From Campylobacterales bacterium (GTDB taxonomy: Bacteria; Campylobacterota; Campylobacteria; Campylobacterales; Hydrogenimonadaceae), in the NCBI GenBank assembly GCA_027065635.1, contig JAMONQ010000180.1:1-5934 (forward strand): DNA of 5,934 nt, given 5' to 3'. The position numbers were made by a program, and so were the translations under genes. The notes under the pieces were generated by a model. The model worked only from the letters and a program-made list of their open reading frames with translations, did not search any database and was not told where the DNA came from. Positions 1 through 5,348 of the stretch are shown here, in pieces. Within the stretch, counting starts at the first letter, position 1. Every line of letters starts with the position of its first letter.

Positions 1-362
1 AAAGTATTTTGGAGATAAATAATACAGTCAATACTATAGTACAGGCAGTGGCTGAAGCCAGCGTTGAAATCAATGGTAACGTGGATAAAACCAGGTCCTT
101 GGCGGAACGCTCCACAGATGTTCAAGAGAGTATGCAGAGTATGGCCACCATAATGGATGAGACTACCAGATTTATTGAAAAAACTGTTGACGATTCGATA
201 GAGGTATCCAGACAAACTGGAAATGTAATAGAGCAGATAGAAGTGCTGTCAAACGAATCTGACAAATCACAAAAACTTCTTCATGAAATAAGCCAGGTGT
301 CAGACAAGATGCTCTTTATCGCAAGTGAGCTCAATAGCAAACTCAACAAATTCAAAACCTGA
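1..362 (+). CDS. Methyl-accepting chemotaxis protein, C-terminal fragment (5' end outside window)
   Basis: The reading frame is open from the left edge (first full codon at base 3) to TGA at 360-362, about 119 residues, so only the end of the gene is here. The TTG at base 9 is not a credible start. The protein is one long polar helix with small and hydrophobic residues in heptad spacing (segments such as INNTVNTIVQAVAEAS and SELNSKLNKFKT), as in the descending arm of the cytoplasmic signalling hairpin of chemoreceptors. The LNxKLNKFKT-type tail resembles the ends of many Campylobacterota receptors. No CheR-docking pentapeptide (NWETF type) is present. The sensor domain, membrane segments, HAMP domain and hairpin tip that contacts CheA/CheW would lie upstream, so the ligand cannot be guessed. 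The cytochrome gene starts 13 bases after the stop. Confidence 0.82.
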   Translation, partial: SILEINNTVNTIVQAVAEASVEINGNVDKTRSLAERSTDVQESMQSMATIMDETTRFIEKTVDDSIEVSRQTGNVIEQIEVLSNESDKSQKLLHEISQVSDKMLFIASELNSKLNKFKT

Positions 363-375
363 AGGATAGATTATT

Positions 376-1053
376 ATGAATAAAGTAGTACTTGCCGCGA
401 CGATACTTGCCGCAATATTTTCATCAGGCAATGCCGAGAGTAAGTTGCAAAAAGGAAAAGAGATTTTTGATATGGCCTGTTCCGGTTGCCATGGAAAAAA
501 CGGTACAGGAATTGAGCAGGGAGGATTTAATGTACAACCAAGAGACCTGACTAAAACAATATTAAATGAAGAACAGATCTATCAAGTAGTAAAAAAGGGG
601 GCCTTCCACTGGGGAGCCGTTACTACCGGGATGCCGGCATGGGAGAATGTATATGACGATACTTCATTAAAAGCCATTGCACATTATATCTACAATACTT
701 TTGCAAAAGAGAGCGGCAAAAAGCTTGAAAACTATCACTACGACTCATCAAAACTAAGTTCCAAAGCACTAAAGCGTGGCAAAAAGATTTACTTCAGAAA
801 CTGTGCCTACTGCCACGGAGAAGAAGGAAAGGGCAATGGAGTAGCTACCTACAATCCAGAGAAGTCGATCTTTCCCTACGATCTAACAAAGATTTTACTA
901 ACCGAAAAACAGATCTTTCTCTTCGCCAAATATGGTGGAAAACACTGGGGATCAAAAAGAGACGATATGCCGGGCTGGGGCGTAAAGTACGATGACAAGA
1001 CCCTTATGGGTGTAGCCAGGTATGTTGAAGAAAAGATAAAAAAGAGAAAATAG
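376..1053 (+). CDS. Periplasmic diheme cytochrome c (tandem-duplicated class I domains)
   Basis: This is a 225-residue electron-transfer protein. Residues 1-20 form a signal peptide (a Lys near the N-terminus, a hydrophobic run, and a probable cut after GNA), so it is predicted to act in the periplasm. There are two covalent heme sites, CSGCH at 35-39 and CAYCH at 143-147, each followed by a likely axial methionine in a MPxW motif (M86 and M198). Residues 57-105 and 169-217 align without gaps, with 22 of 49 identical, including DLTK, HWG, MPxW and YDD, so the protein arose by internal duplication. The start ATG has an AAGGA ribosome site at 362-366, 9 bases upstream. Such proteins usually carry electrons to terminal oxidases or reductases, but the partner here is unknown. 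The gene follows the chemoreceptor by 13 bases and converges on psd with 4 bases between stops. Codon use is more AT-rich than in the genes to the right. Confidence 0.93.
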   Translation: MNKVVLAATILAAIFSSGNAESKLQKGKEIFDMACSGCHGKNGTGIEQGGFNVQPRDLTKTILNEEQIYQVVKKGAFHWGAVTTGMPAWENVYDDTSLKAIAHYIYNTFAKESGKKLENYHYDSSKLSSKALKRGKKIYFRNCAYCHGEEGKGNGVATYNPEKSIFPYDLTKILLTEKQIFLFAKYGGKHWGSKRDDMPGWGVKYDDKTLMGVARYVEEKIKKRK

Positions 1054-1057
1054 ATCG

Positions 1058-1888
1058 CTACTCTTCGTTTAAAAAGGCTATTCTCTCTCCAAACCGCACA
1101 TGTGTTCGGCTGCTCGTTCGTATATCCATCAATCCGGGCTCGGCAAAAAGCAAGACGGTAGAACCCATCATGAACATACCGAGAAGGTCTCCTTTATAGA
1201 TCCAGAGCGGCTTTTTGTCGTAGCGATAGAGTGTCGGCTCGTACCGGTCTGCGTTGGTGCGGATCCGATTATCGAAGGCGATCGTCATCTTTCCTACATT
1301 CAGCGCTCCCACAAGGACAATGAAAAAGCGGCCACCGTTTTCGGTAAAGCACTCCACAATCACCCGCTCGTTCTCGACAAACAGCTCTTTGCGCCGCTTT
1401 AGAGATGGGAAGTTGACCGGGTAGAGCTTGCCGGGTTGATGCAGGATGGATGCGACTCTGAGCTTGTATGGCATATGGTACCGGTGATAATCTTTCGGCG
1501 AGAGATAGAGGTTTATATAGGTGCCGCCGTATAGCGCCTTCGCCTCTTTGGCATACTGGAGCGTCAAAAGATCGTCTATGCTGTATACCATCCCCTTTAT
1601 CTGCATCGCCTTGTCCCTTTCGAGTCTGCCGCACTCAGTAACGAAAGCATCCACCGGAGAGACGAGTGCCCCCGCACGCATATCTATCGGGCGAGCCCTT
1701 TTCAGTTCTCTCGTAAAGAGCTTGTTGAGTGTCGGGTAGGTCGACGCAGGAGCGAACTCGCTCATATCGAGCCCGAGCAGATTTACATACGCGTGGTTGA
1801 TGAAAGACTGTATCCTTGAAGGAAAAGGGTAGTCCGCAAACCTGCCGAAGAGTTGTGAAACCGTGTTTGTAATATGCTTCTTAACCAA
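1058..1888 (-). CDS. psd: Phosphatidylserine decarboxylase proenzyme (type I)
   Basis: Converts phosphatidylserine to phosphatidylethanolamine and CO2 at the inner membrane, the last step of the main bacterial PE pathway. The 276-residue proenzyme shows the family's self-processing and catalytic features: D80 in SPVDAF, H135 and H138 in YHRYHMP (H138 matches the catalytic His of E. coli Psd), and the MGSTV cleavage motif, where cutting between G242 and S243 would give a beta chain and a short alpha chain with an N-terminal pyruvoyl group. It is somewhat shorter than the E. coli enzyme (about 320 residues). The start is TTG at 1888-1886, chosen because AAGGA lies 9 bases upstream inside the end of the preceding gene and the next in-frame Met is residue 42. 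One base separates it from the stop of the ferritin-like gene, suggesting coupled translation. It is the last gene of the leftward operon. Confidence 0.95.
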   Translation of the reverse strand: MVKKHITNTVSQLFGRFADYPFPSRIQSFINHAYVNLLGLDMSEFAPASTYPTLNKLFTRELKRARPIDMRAGALVSPVDAFVTECGRLERDKAMQIKGMVYSIDDLLTLQYAKEAKALYGGTYINLYLSPKDYHRYHMPYKLRVASILHQPGKLYPVNFPSLKRRKELFVENERVIVECFTENGGRFFIVLVGALNVGKMTIAFDNRIRTNADRYEPTLYRYDKKPLWIYKGDLLGMFMMGSTVLLFAEPGLMDIRTSSRTHVRFGERIAFLNEE

Positions 1889-1889
1889 A

Positions 1890-2711
1890 TCAATCTATCC
1901 TTTGCAGCGCCTCTTTCATAAGCGCGATGTGGTAATCTTCCTGTCTGTTGATAAAGTCGAAAAAGGCGGAAAGTTCTTCATCTTTCACCCCCTCCGCCAA
2001 GGCTCTGCACTGCTCCTTGGCTCCCATCTCCTCCTCTATGCCGTTTAGAAGAAACTCTTTCAGGGAGTCGAAACGATATATCTCCTGCGTCACCATTCTT
2101 GGAACCGCCAAAATACCCAGCTGATCCATCATCCTCGCGAACGATTTCAAATGATACTTCGACTCGTCGATCAGAATCTGGAAAATCTCCGTCAGCCGCT
2201 TGTCGTCTACCGTAGTCTGGGCATATGAATAGACTATGATCAGCTCATACTCCTTGTAGCTCTCTTCAAAAAGAAACATCACCAGAGCGTCAAGAGAGGA
2301 TTTGTCGAGACTCTTGCCGGGAAGTTTCAGGGATTTGTCGAATGCGGTGACTTTCGCTTCTATTGAACTTCGAGCCGCAAGATCTCTTCTGATATATTCA
2401 AGGTCTCCTATAAGTCTCGCAGCGAGCGGATCGCCGCTCGGACTCAGCTGCGAAGCTATACGTCCAAGCGCCTCTTCACAAAAGAGGGCTGCCTCGCCCT
2501 CCGTAGTGAAAGAGAGCTCGATAGCCGGTCGTTCGTAGCTGTACTCTATCTTTTTTTTCACATATACCGACTCGATAAAGCGCAAATGCCGATAAACGAT
2601 CTCGGAAAAGTCATAAAGCCTCTCCCCAAAGGATCTATCCTCTACCGCAAAAGATGCAAAGAGCAGCTTTAGCCACCCCTCGTGCACCGTCGTAAACAGT
2701 CTCTTCGCCAT
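1890..2711 (-). CDS. Ferritin-like (putative diiron) helical protein of unknown role
   Basis: A 273-residue, almost wholly helical, soluble protein. Residues about 140-270 look like a ferritin/rubrerythrin-type four-helix bundle with acidic and His positions at the expected helices: FLFEESYKEYE (E149, E150, E155), DESKYH (E183, H187), GIEEEMG (E226-E228) and QEDYH (an ExxH with E258 and H261). The second motif is spaced ExxxH rather than the classic ExxH, so iron binding is likely but not certain. Residues 1-130 are a helical, charged region I do not recognise. The chosen start is the ATG at 2711, with AGGA 5 bases upstream; the frame is open further upstream (to 2741), but that part only shadows the 3' end of the IscU-like gene. 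It begins one base after that gene's stop and ends one base before psd, so all three should be co-translated. It could be an iron-binding, oxygen-sensing or oxidase-type protein; the sequence does not decide which. Confidence 0.75.
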   Translation of the reverse strand: MAKRLFTTVHEGWLKLLFASFAVEDRSFGERLYDFSEIVYRHLRFIESVYVKKKIEYSYERPAIELSFTTEGEAALFCEEALGRIASQLSPSGDPLAARLIGDLEYIRRDLAARSSIEAKVTAFDKSLKLPGKSLDKSSLDALVMFLFEESYKEYELIIVYSYAQTTVDDKRLTEIFQILIDESKYHLKSFARMMDQLGILAVPRMVTQEIYRFDSLKEFLLNGIEEEMGAKEQCRALAEGVKDEELSAFFDFINRQEDYHIALMKEALQRID

Positions 2712-2712
2712 C

Positions 2713-3159
2713 TTATTCCTCTTCCTCTTTTTCGATTGCACAGGTTCCGGTGATCATCCTGGTCGGTACCGGCGCAGTCGGATCTTCCGCTCTGGCCTCG
2801 AAGTGTTCCAGTGCAGCGAAAAACGCTTCAGCCACCAACTCCGAGCAGGCCGCCTCCTCAGGAGGCATCCCCTCGAGCTTCTCGAGCATCAGATCGGTCA
2901 ACTCACGCGCCTCTTCGATCGTCGCACCCTTTATCGTCTCTGTAAAAATCGAGCCCGCTATGATCGTCGTCATGCATGCCTTGGCCTGAAACCTGATATC
3001 TTCGACTCTCCCCTCTTTTAGGACCAGATAGATTATAACCATCTCACCGTTTTGCGGGTTTTTACCTATCCCTACGGCGTCGGCATCTTCGATCTTTCCG
3101 TAGTTGCGCGGATTCATCATATGATCCATAGTCGTATCGTACAATTCGCTCTCTTGCAT
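2713..3159 (-). CDS. IscU/NifU-N-like scaffold protein with degenerate metal site
   Basis: A 148-residue protein with the IscU fold signature: DHMMNPRNYGKIEDADAVG near the N-terminus, then the NP-x-x-G loop, an ACMTTIIAGS segment and a CSELVAEA segment. In IscU these carry the Fe-S/Zn ligands. Here the first Cys is replaced by Asn (N37 in NPQNGE), the following Asp is Glu (E39), and the His before the last Cys is Ala (A104), leaving only C62 and C105 of the usual set plus a C-terminal C140. The HscA-recognition LPPVK is MPPEE. It may therefore not assemble clusters in the standard way. The ATG at 3159 is preferred: it begins just before the conserved region and gives a leader of about 38 bases from the candidate promoter. 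A TTG at 3183 is an in-frame alternative. The C-terminus is acidic (EKEEEE). It is first, or second, in the leftward operon. Confidence 0.82.
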   Translation of the reverse strand: MQESELYDTTMDHMMNPRNYGKIEDADAVGIGKNPQNGEMVIIYLVLKEGRVEDIRFQAKACMTTIIAGSIFTETIKGATIEEARELTDLMLEKLEGMPPEEAACSELVAEAFFAALEHFEARAEDPTAPVPTRMITGTCAIEKEEEE

Positions 3160-3175
3160 ATAAAACCCGCTTTCA

Positions 3176-3295
3176 TCAGTCAAACATTCCGTTTCGTAAC
3201 GCCATTATATCGCGTTGGAGACTCAAAAAAAAGAGCTGCGCAAGCTTTCTCTCGATCGAGTCGGCAACCGCCCCTGCTTTCTTGATGTATCCCAT
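3176..3295 (-). CDS. Possible 39-residue small protein upstream of the IscU-like gene
   Basis: From ATG at 3295 to TGA at 3178-3176 there is a small frame that reads like protein. It starts MGYIKKAGAVADSIERK and ends ALRNGMFD, with an amphipathic helical pattern, a hydrophobic AQLFFLSL core and codon choice like the neighbouring genes. It would end 16 bases before the ATG of the IscU-like gene, in keeping with the tight spacing downstream. Against it: no ribosome-binding site sits at normal distance (GGAG is about 20 bases upstream), an in-frame TGA at 3307-3305 prevents any longer version, and the best TATAAT box of this region lies inside it. I do not recognise the family and give no function. 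It could be the first gene of the operon or chance. Confidence 0.35.
   Translation of the reverse strand: MGYIKKAGAVADSIERKLAQLFFLSLQRDIMALRNGMFD
3204..3232 (-). promoter_or_regulatory. Candidate sigma-70 promoter for the leftward IscU-like/ferritin-like/psd operon
   Basis: On the minus strand a perfect TATAAT lies at 3209-3204, preceded by a run of eight T (3232-3225) in the -35 area. A TATAAT box with a T-rich upstream tract and no clear TTGACA is the usual look of housekeeping promoters in Campylobacterota. Transcription would begin near 3197, giving a leader of about 38 bases to the ATG at 3159. It lies inside the possible small ORF 3176-3295, so the two readings compete unless both are used. 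Confidence 0.45.
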
Positions 3296-3325
3296 GGAAA
3301 CAGATCATACAGTCTCTCCGGATAT

Positions 3326-3339
3326 ATGACATAAGTCAA
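3326..3339. promoter_or_regulatory. CRP/FNR-family-like palindrome in the divergent region
   Basis: Read on the minus strand the site is TTGAC-TTAT-GTCAT; its core TGAC-N4-GTCA is a perfect inverted repeat. It matches 7 of 10 fixed positions of the FNR consensus TTGAT-N4-ATCAA. Its centre (3332.5) lies about 42 bases before the transcription start inferred for the aldehyde dehydrogenase from a -10-like TATGCT at 3363-3368, a spacing typical of class II activation. Which regulator would bind is not known. Confidence 0.35.
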
Positions 3340-3342
3340 TTC

Positions 3343-3386
3343 CACACAAATTCTCTTTGTGGTATGCTTTATTTTGCACACAAAAA
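3343..3386 (+). promoter_or_regulatory. Aldehyde dehydrogenase promoter area with CACAAA-type inverted repeats
   Basis: CACAAA (3345-3350), TTCTC and TTTGTG (3356-3361) form a perfect 6-5-6 inverted repeat just upstream of an extended -10-like TGGTATGCT (3360-3368). Downstream, TTTTG-CACA-CAAAA (3372-3385) is a second perfect inverted repeat, near the expected transcription start. CACACAAA occurs directly repeated at 3343-3350 and 3377-3384. Repeats flanking a -10 in this way suggest operator sites for a repressor or an aldehyde-responsive regulator. No clear -35 is visible. Confidence 0.35.
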
Positions 3387-3391
3387 CTACA

Positions 3392-3397
3392 AAGGAG
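3392..3397 (+). promoter_or_regulatory. Ribosome-binding site setting the aldehyde dehydrogenase start
   Basis: AAGGAG ends 5 bases before the ATG at 3403. This strong site excludes the upstream in-frame ATG at 3364, which has no such site and falls in the promoter region. Confidence 0.85.
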
Positions 3398-3402
3398 CAA
3401 AG

Positions 3403-4902
3403 ATGAGCTATTCCCGCCCCAAGCTGAAAGAGAGATACGACAACTTCATCGGAGGAAAGTGGGTACCGCCGGTTGACGGCGCCTATTTCGAGGACATCTC
3501 CCCTATCGACAACAAAGCGATGGCACAAGTGGCCCAATCGAACAGAAAGGATGTCGATCTTGCGGTAGAGGCTGCATGGGAGGCTTTCAACGAGCGCTGG
3601 AAGGGTGTAAGTGTCGCCGAAAAGAGCGCTATTTTGAACAAGATAGCCGATCGTATGGAAGAAAATCTCGAACTTCTTGCGACCGTGGAGACATGGGACA
3701 ACGGCAAGCCGATCAGAGAGACGATAAATGCCGATATTCCGCTGGCGATCGATCACTTTAGATATTTCGCATCTGTCATCAGGGCCGAAGCCGGCACTAT
3801 CGCCGATCTCGACAGCGCTACCGTCTCCATGGAGATCCACGAGCCATACGGAGTGGTGGGCCAGATCATTCCGTGGAACTTTCCTCTTTTGATGGCGGCA
3901 TGGAAGATAGCTCCTGCGCTTGCAGCTGGCAACTGCGTGGTCTTGAAGCCGGCGGAACAGACACCTGTATCCATTATGGTACTGATGGAGCTGATTGAGG
4001 ATATCGTGCCGGCAGGAGTCATAAATATAGTAAACGGTTTCGGTCCGGAAGCGGGCAAACCTCTGGCAACTCATCCAAATATCAAGAAGATCGGCTTCAC
4101 GGGAGAGACCACGACTGGTAGACTCATCATGCAGTACGCCTCCGAAAATCTCATCCCCGTTACACTCGAGCTCGGCGGCAAGTCTCCCAATATCTTTTTC
4201 GAGAGTGTCATGCAAGAAGATGACGACTTCCTCGACAAGGCTATCGAAGGCCTGGTCCTTTTTGCATTCAACCAGGGAGAGGTCTGCACATGCCCCTCGA
4301 GAGCGCTCATCCAAGAGAGTATCTACGACAGATTCATGGAGCGCGCACTCGAGCGCATAGAGGCTATAAAACTGGGAGATCCTTTCGATAGCGCTACGAT
4401 GATGGGTGCGCAGGCATCTAAAGATCAGTACGAAAAGATCCTCAACTACATAGAGATAGGCAAACAGGAGGGAGCGGAGCTCCTTACAGGCGGAACACCC
4501 TTTGAAAACCCGTCCCATCCGGATGGATTTTATATAAAACCCACCGTATTCAAGGGGGAAAACCGCATGCGTATCTTCCAGGAGGAGATTTTCGGTCCGG
4601 TACTCAGCGTCACAACCTTCAAAGATGAAGATGAAGCTCTTCAGATAGCGAACGACACTATCTACGGACTCGGCGCCGGTGTATGGTCGAGAGACGCTCA
4701 TCAGCTCCACAAAATGTCCAGAGGGATCGAAGCCGGGCGTATCTGGGTCAACTGCTACCATCTATACCCGGCACACGCATCGTTTGGCGGATACAAGAAG
4801 TCCGGTATCGGCAGGGAGACACATATGATGATGCTAAACCTCTACCGACACACGAAAAATATCCTGACATCATACGACAAAAAACCGCTGGGATTCTTTT
4901 GA
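3403..4902 (+). CDS. NAD-dependent aldehyde dehydrogenase, ExaC/AcoD acetaldehyde dehydrogenase type
   Basis: Oxidises an aldehyde, most likely acetaldehyde or another short aldehyde, to the acid with NAD in the cytoplasm. The 499-residue length is normal for the family. The active-site set is complete: N159 in PWNFP, K182 in LKPAEQTP, the cofactor motif GFTGETTTG (231-239), general base E256 in ELGGKSP, nucleophile C295 in NQGEVCTCPSR, and E395 in EEIFGPV. The C-terminal part with VNCYHLYPAHASFGGYKKSG and the KPLGFF ending are hallmarks of the ExaC/AcoD branch (P. aeruginosa ExaC, R. eutropha AcoD), so an acetaldehyde-type substrate is favoured over betaine or succinate semialdehyde. The stop overlaps the DUF779 start by one base. 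The divergent upstream region holds a CRP/FNR-like site and inverted repeats. The exact substrate is inferred, not shown. Confidence 0.95.
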   Translation: MSYSRPKLKERYDNFIGGKWVPPVDGAYFEDISPIDNKAMAQVAQSNRKDVDLAVEAAWEAFNERWKGVSVAEKSAILNKIADRMEENLELLATVETWDNGKPIRETINADIPLAIDHFRYFASVIRAEAGTIADLDSATVSMEIHEPYGVVGQIIPWNFPLLMAAWKIAPALAAGNCVVLKPAEQTPVSIMVLMELIEDIVPAGVINIVNGFGPEAGKPLATHPNIKKIGFTGETTTGRLIMQYASENLIPVTLELGGKSPNIFFESVMQEDDDFLDKAIEGLVLFAFNQGEVCTCPSRALIQESIYDRFMERALERIEAIKLGDPFDSATMMGAQASKDQYEKILNYIEIGKQEGAELLTGGTPFENPSHPDGFYIKPTVFKGENRMRIFQEEIFGPVLSVTTFKDEDEALQIANDTIYGLGAGVWSRDAHQLHKMSRGIEAGRIWVNCYHLYPAHASFGGYKKSGIGRETHMMMLNLYRHTKNILTSYDKKPLGFF

Positions 4903-5273
4903 TGGCTTACAAACGTGTCGAAGCGACCGAGGAGGCGAAAAAGGTGATCGACAAGCTTCGCGAGCAGCACGGCGAGCTTGTTTTTCACATGAGCGGAGGG
5001 TGCTGTGACGGCTCCGCTCCGATGTGTTTTCCAAAGGATGAGTTTCATGTAGGCGGCAGAGATATAAAAATAGGGAACATCCACGGATGCGACTTTTTCA
5101 TGTCCGAAGATCTCTTCGAATACTCGAAAAACACTCATACCACCATCGATGTCACGGAGGGAAGAGGCTCGAGCTTCTCTCTTGAAATTCCTATGGGAAT
5201 CCGTTTCATAGCCATAAGCCGACTCTACACTCCCGAAGAGGAGGCGGACCTCGAACCAGTCGAGTATATGTGA
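4902..5273 (+). CDS. DUF779 family protein, partner of the aldehyde dehydrogenase
   Basis: A 123-residue cytoplasmic protein of unknown biochemical role. The family signature is clear: ELVFHMSGGCCDGSAPMC at residues 25-42, with H29, C34, C35 and C42, followed by FHVGGRDIKIG, C63, and a C-terminal part with EIPMGIRFIAISRLYTPEE. The cluster of conserved Cys and His suggests metal or thiol chemistry, but none has been assigned that I can name. The start is the ATG at 4902-4904, which overlaps the TGA of the aldehyde dehydrogenase (TGATG); there is only a weak GGGA upstream, so translation probably depends on coupling. DUF779 genes recur next to ExaC-type aldehyde dehydrogenases in other bacteria (for example Rv0458-Rv0459 of M. 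tuberculosis), so it is likely an accessory or maturation factor for that enzyme. Confidence 0.92.
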   Translation: MAYKRVEATEEAKKVIDKLREQHGELVFHMSGGCCDGSAPMCFPKDEFHVGGRDIKIGNIHGCDFFMSEDLFEYSKNTHTTIDVTEGRGSSFSLEIPMGIRFIAISRLYTPEEEADLEPVEYM

Positions 5274-5275
5274 GA

Positions 5276-5313
5276 CTCCCCTTTTCAGGGGGGCACCCAT
5301 TATACAATTGGGT
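5276..5313. terminator. Two small hairpins between convergent genes, possible bidirectional terminator
   Basis: The first hairpin pairs CTCCCC (5276-5281) with GGGGGG (5288-5293) around a TTTTCA loop, with one G-T pair. The second pairs ACCCA (5295-5299) with TGGGT (5309-5313) around a 9-base loop. They lie just after the DUF779 stop and before the stop of the opposing DinB-like gene. Neither is followed by a T-run on either strand, so intrinsic termination is plausible from position but weakly supported. Confidence 0.35.
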
Positions 5314-5348
5314 CGGTTAGCGCCTTTGTGTAAATGAAAAAGAGTCGA

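Noticed and set aside
1269..1634. A 121-codon minus-strand frame inside psd
   Set aside because: It overlaps psd in another frame on the same strand, has no family signature and an Arg/Gln-rich shadow composition.
3225..3248. Minus-strand AGCT-N5-AGCT stem before the T8 run, as a terminator
   Set aside because: The stem is only four pairs, and no leftward gene ends upstream of it; the T-run is better explained as the upstream part of a promoter.
3251..3260. Perfect palindrome CTCGATCGAG in the divergent region
   Set aside because: At 10 bp it is short, built from codons common in this genome (TCG ATC GAG), and lies inside a possible small ORF; too weak to call an operator.
3364..3402. Upstream extension of the aldehyde dehydrogenase to ATG 3364
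   Set aside because: It has no ribosome site, runs through the promoter and repeat region, and the ATG at 3403 has AAGGAG at ideal spacing.
3223..4761. A 512-codon open frame on the minus strand, antisense to the aldehyde dehydrogenase
   Set aside because: It mirrors the codon pattern of the plus-strand gene, gives a Cys/His/Arg-rich product with no recognisable motif, and the plus-strand frame has a complete active site.
4683..4901. Upstream extension of DUF779 inside the aldehyde dehydrogenase
   Set aside because: It is an out-of-frame shadow of the dehydrogenase; the DUF779 domain begins at ATG 4902 at the TGATG junction.
5299..5304. TATAAT on the minus strand in the convergent gap
   Set aside because: It would drive transcription antisense into DUF779 and the dehydrogenase, has no -35 or T-run at proper spacing, and forms part of a hairpin loop.
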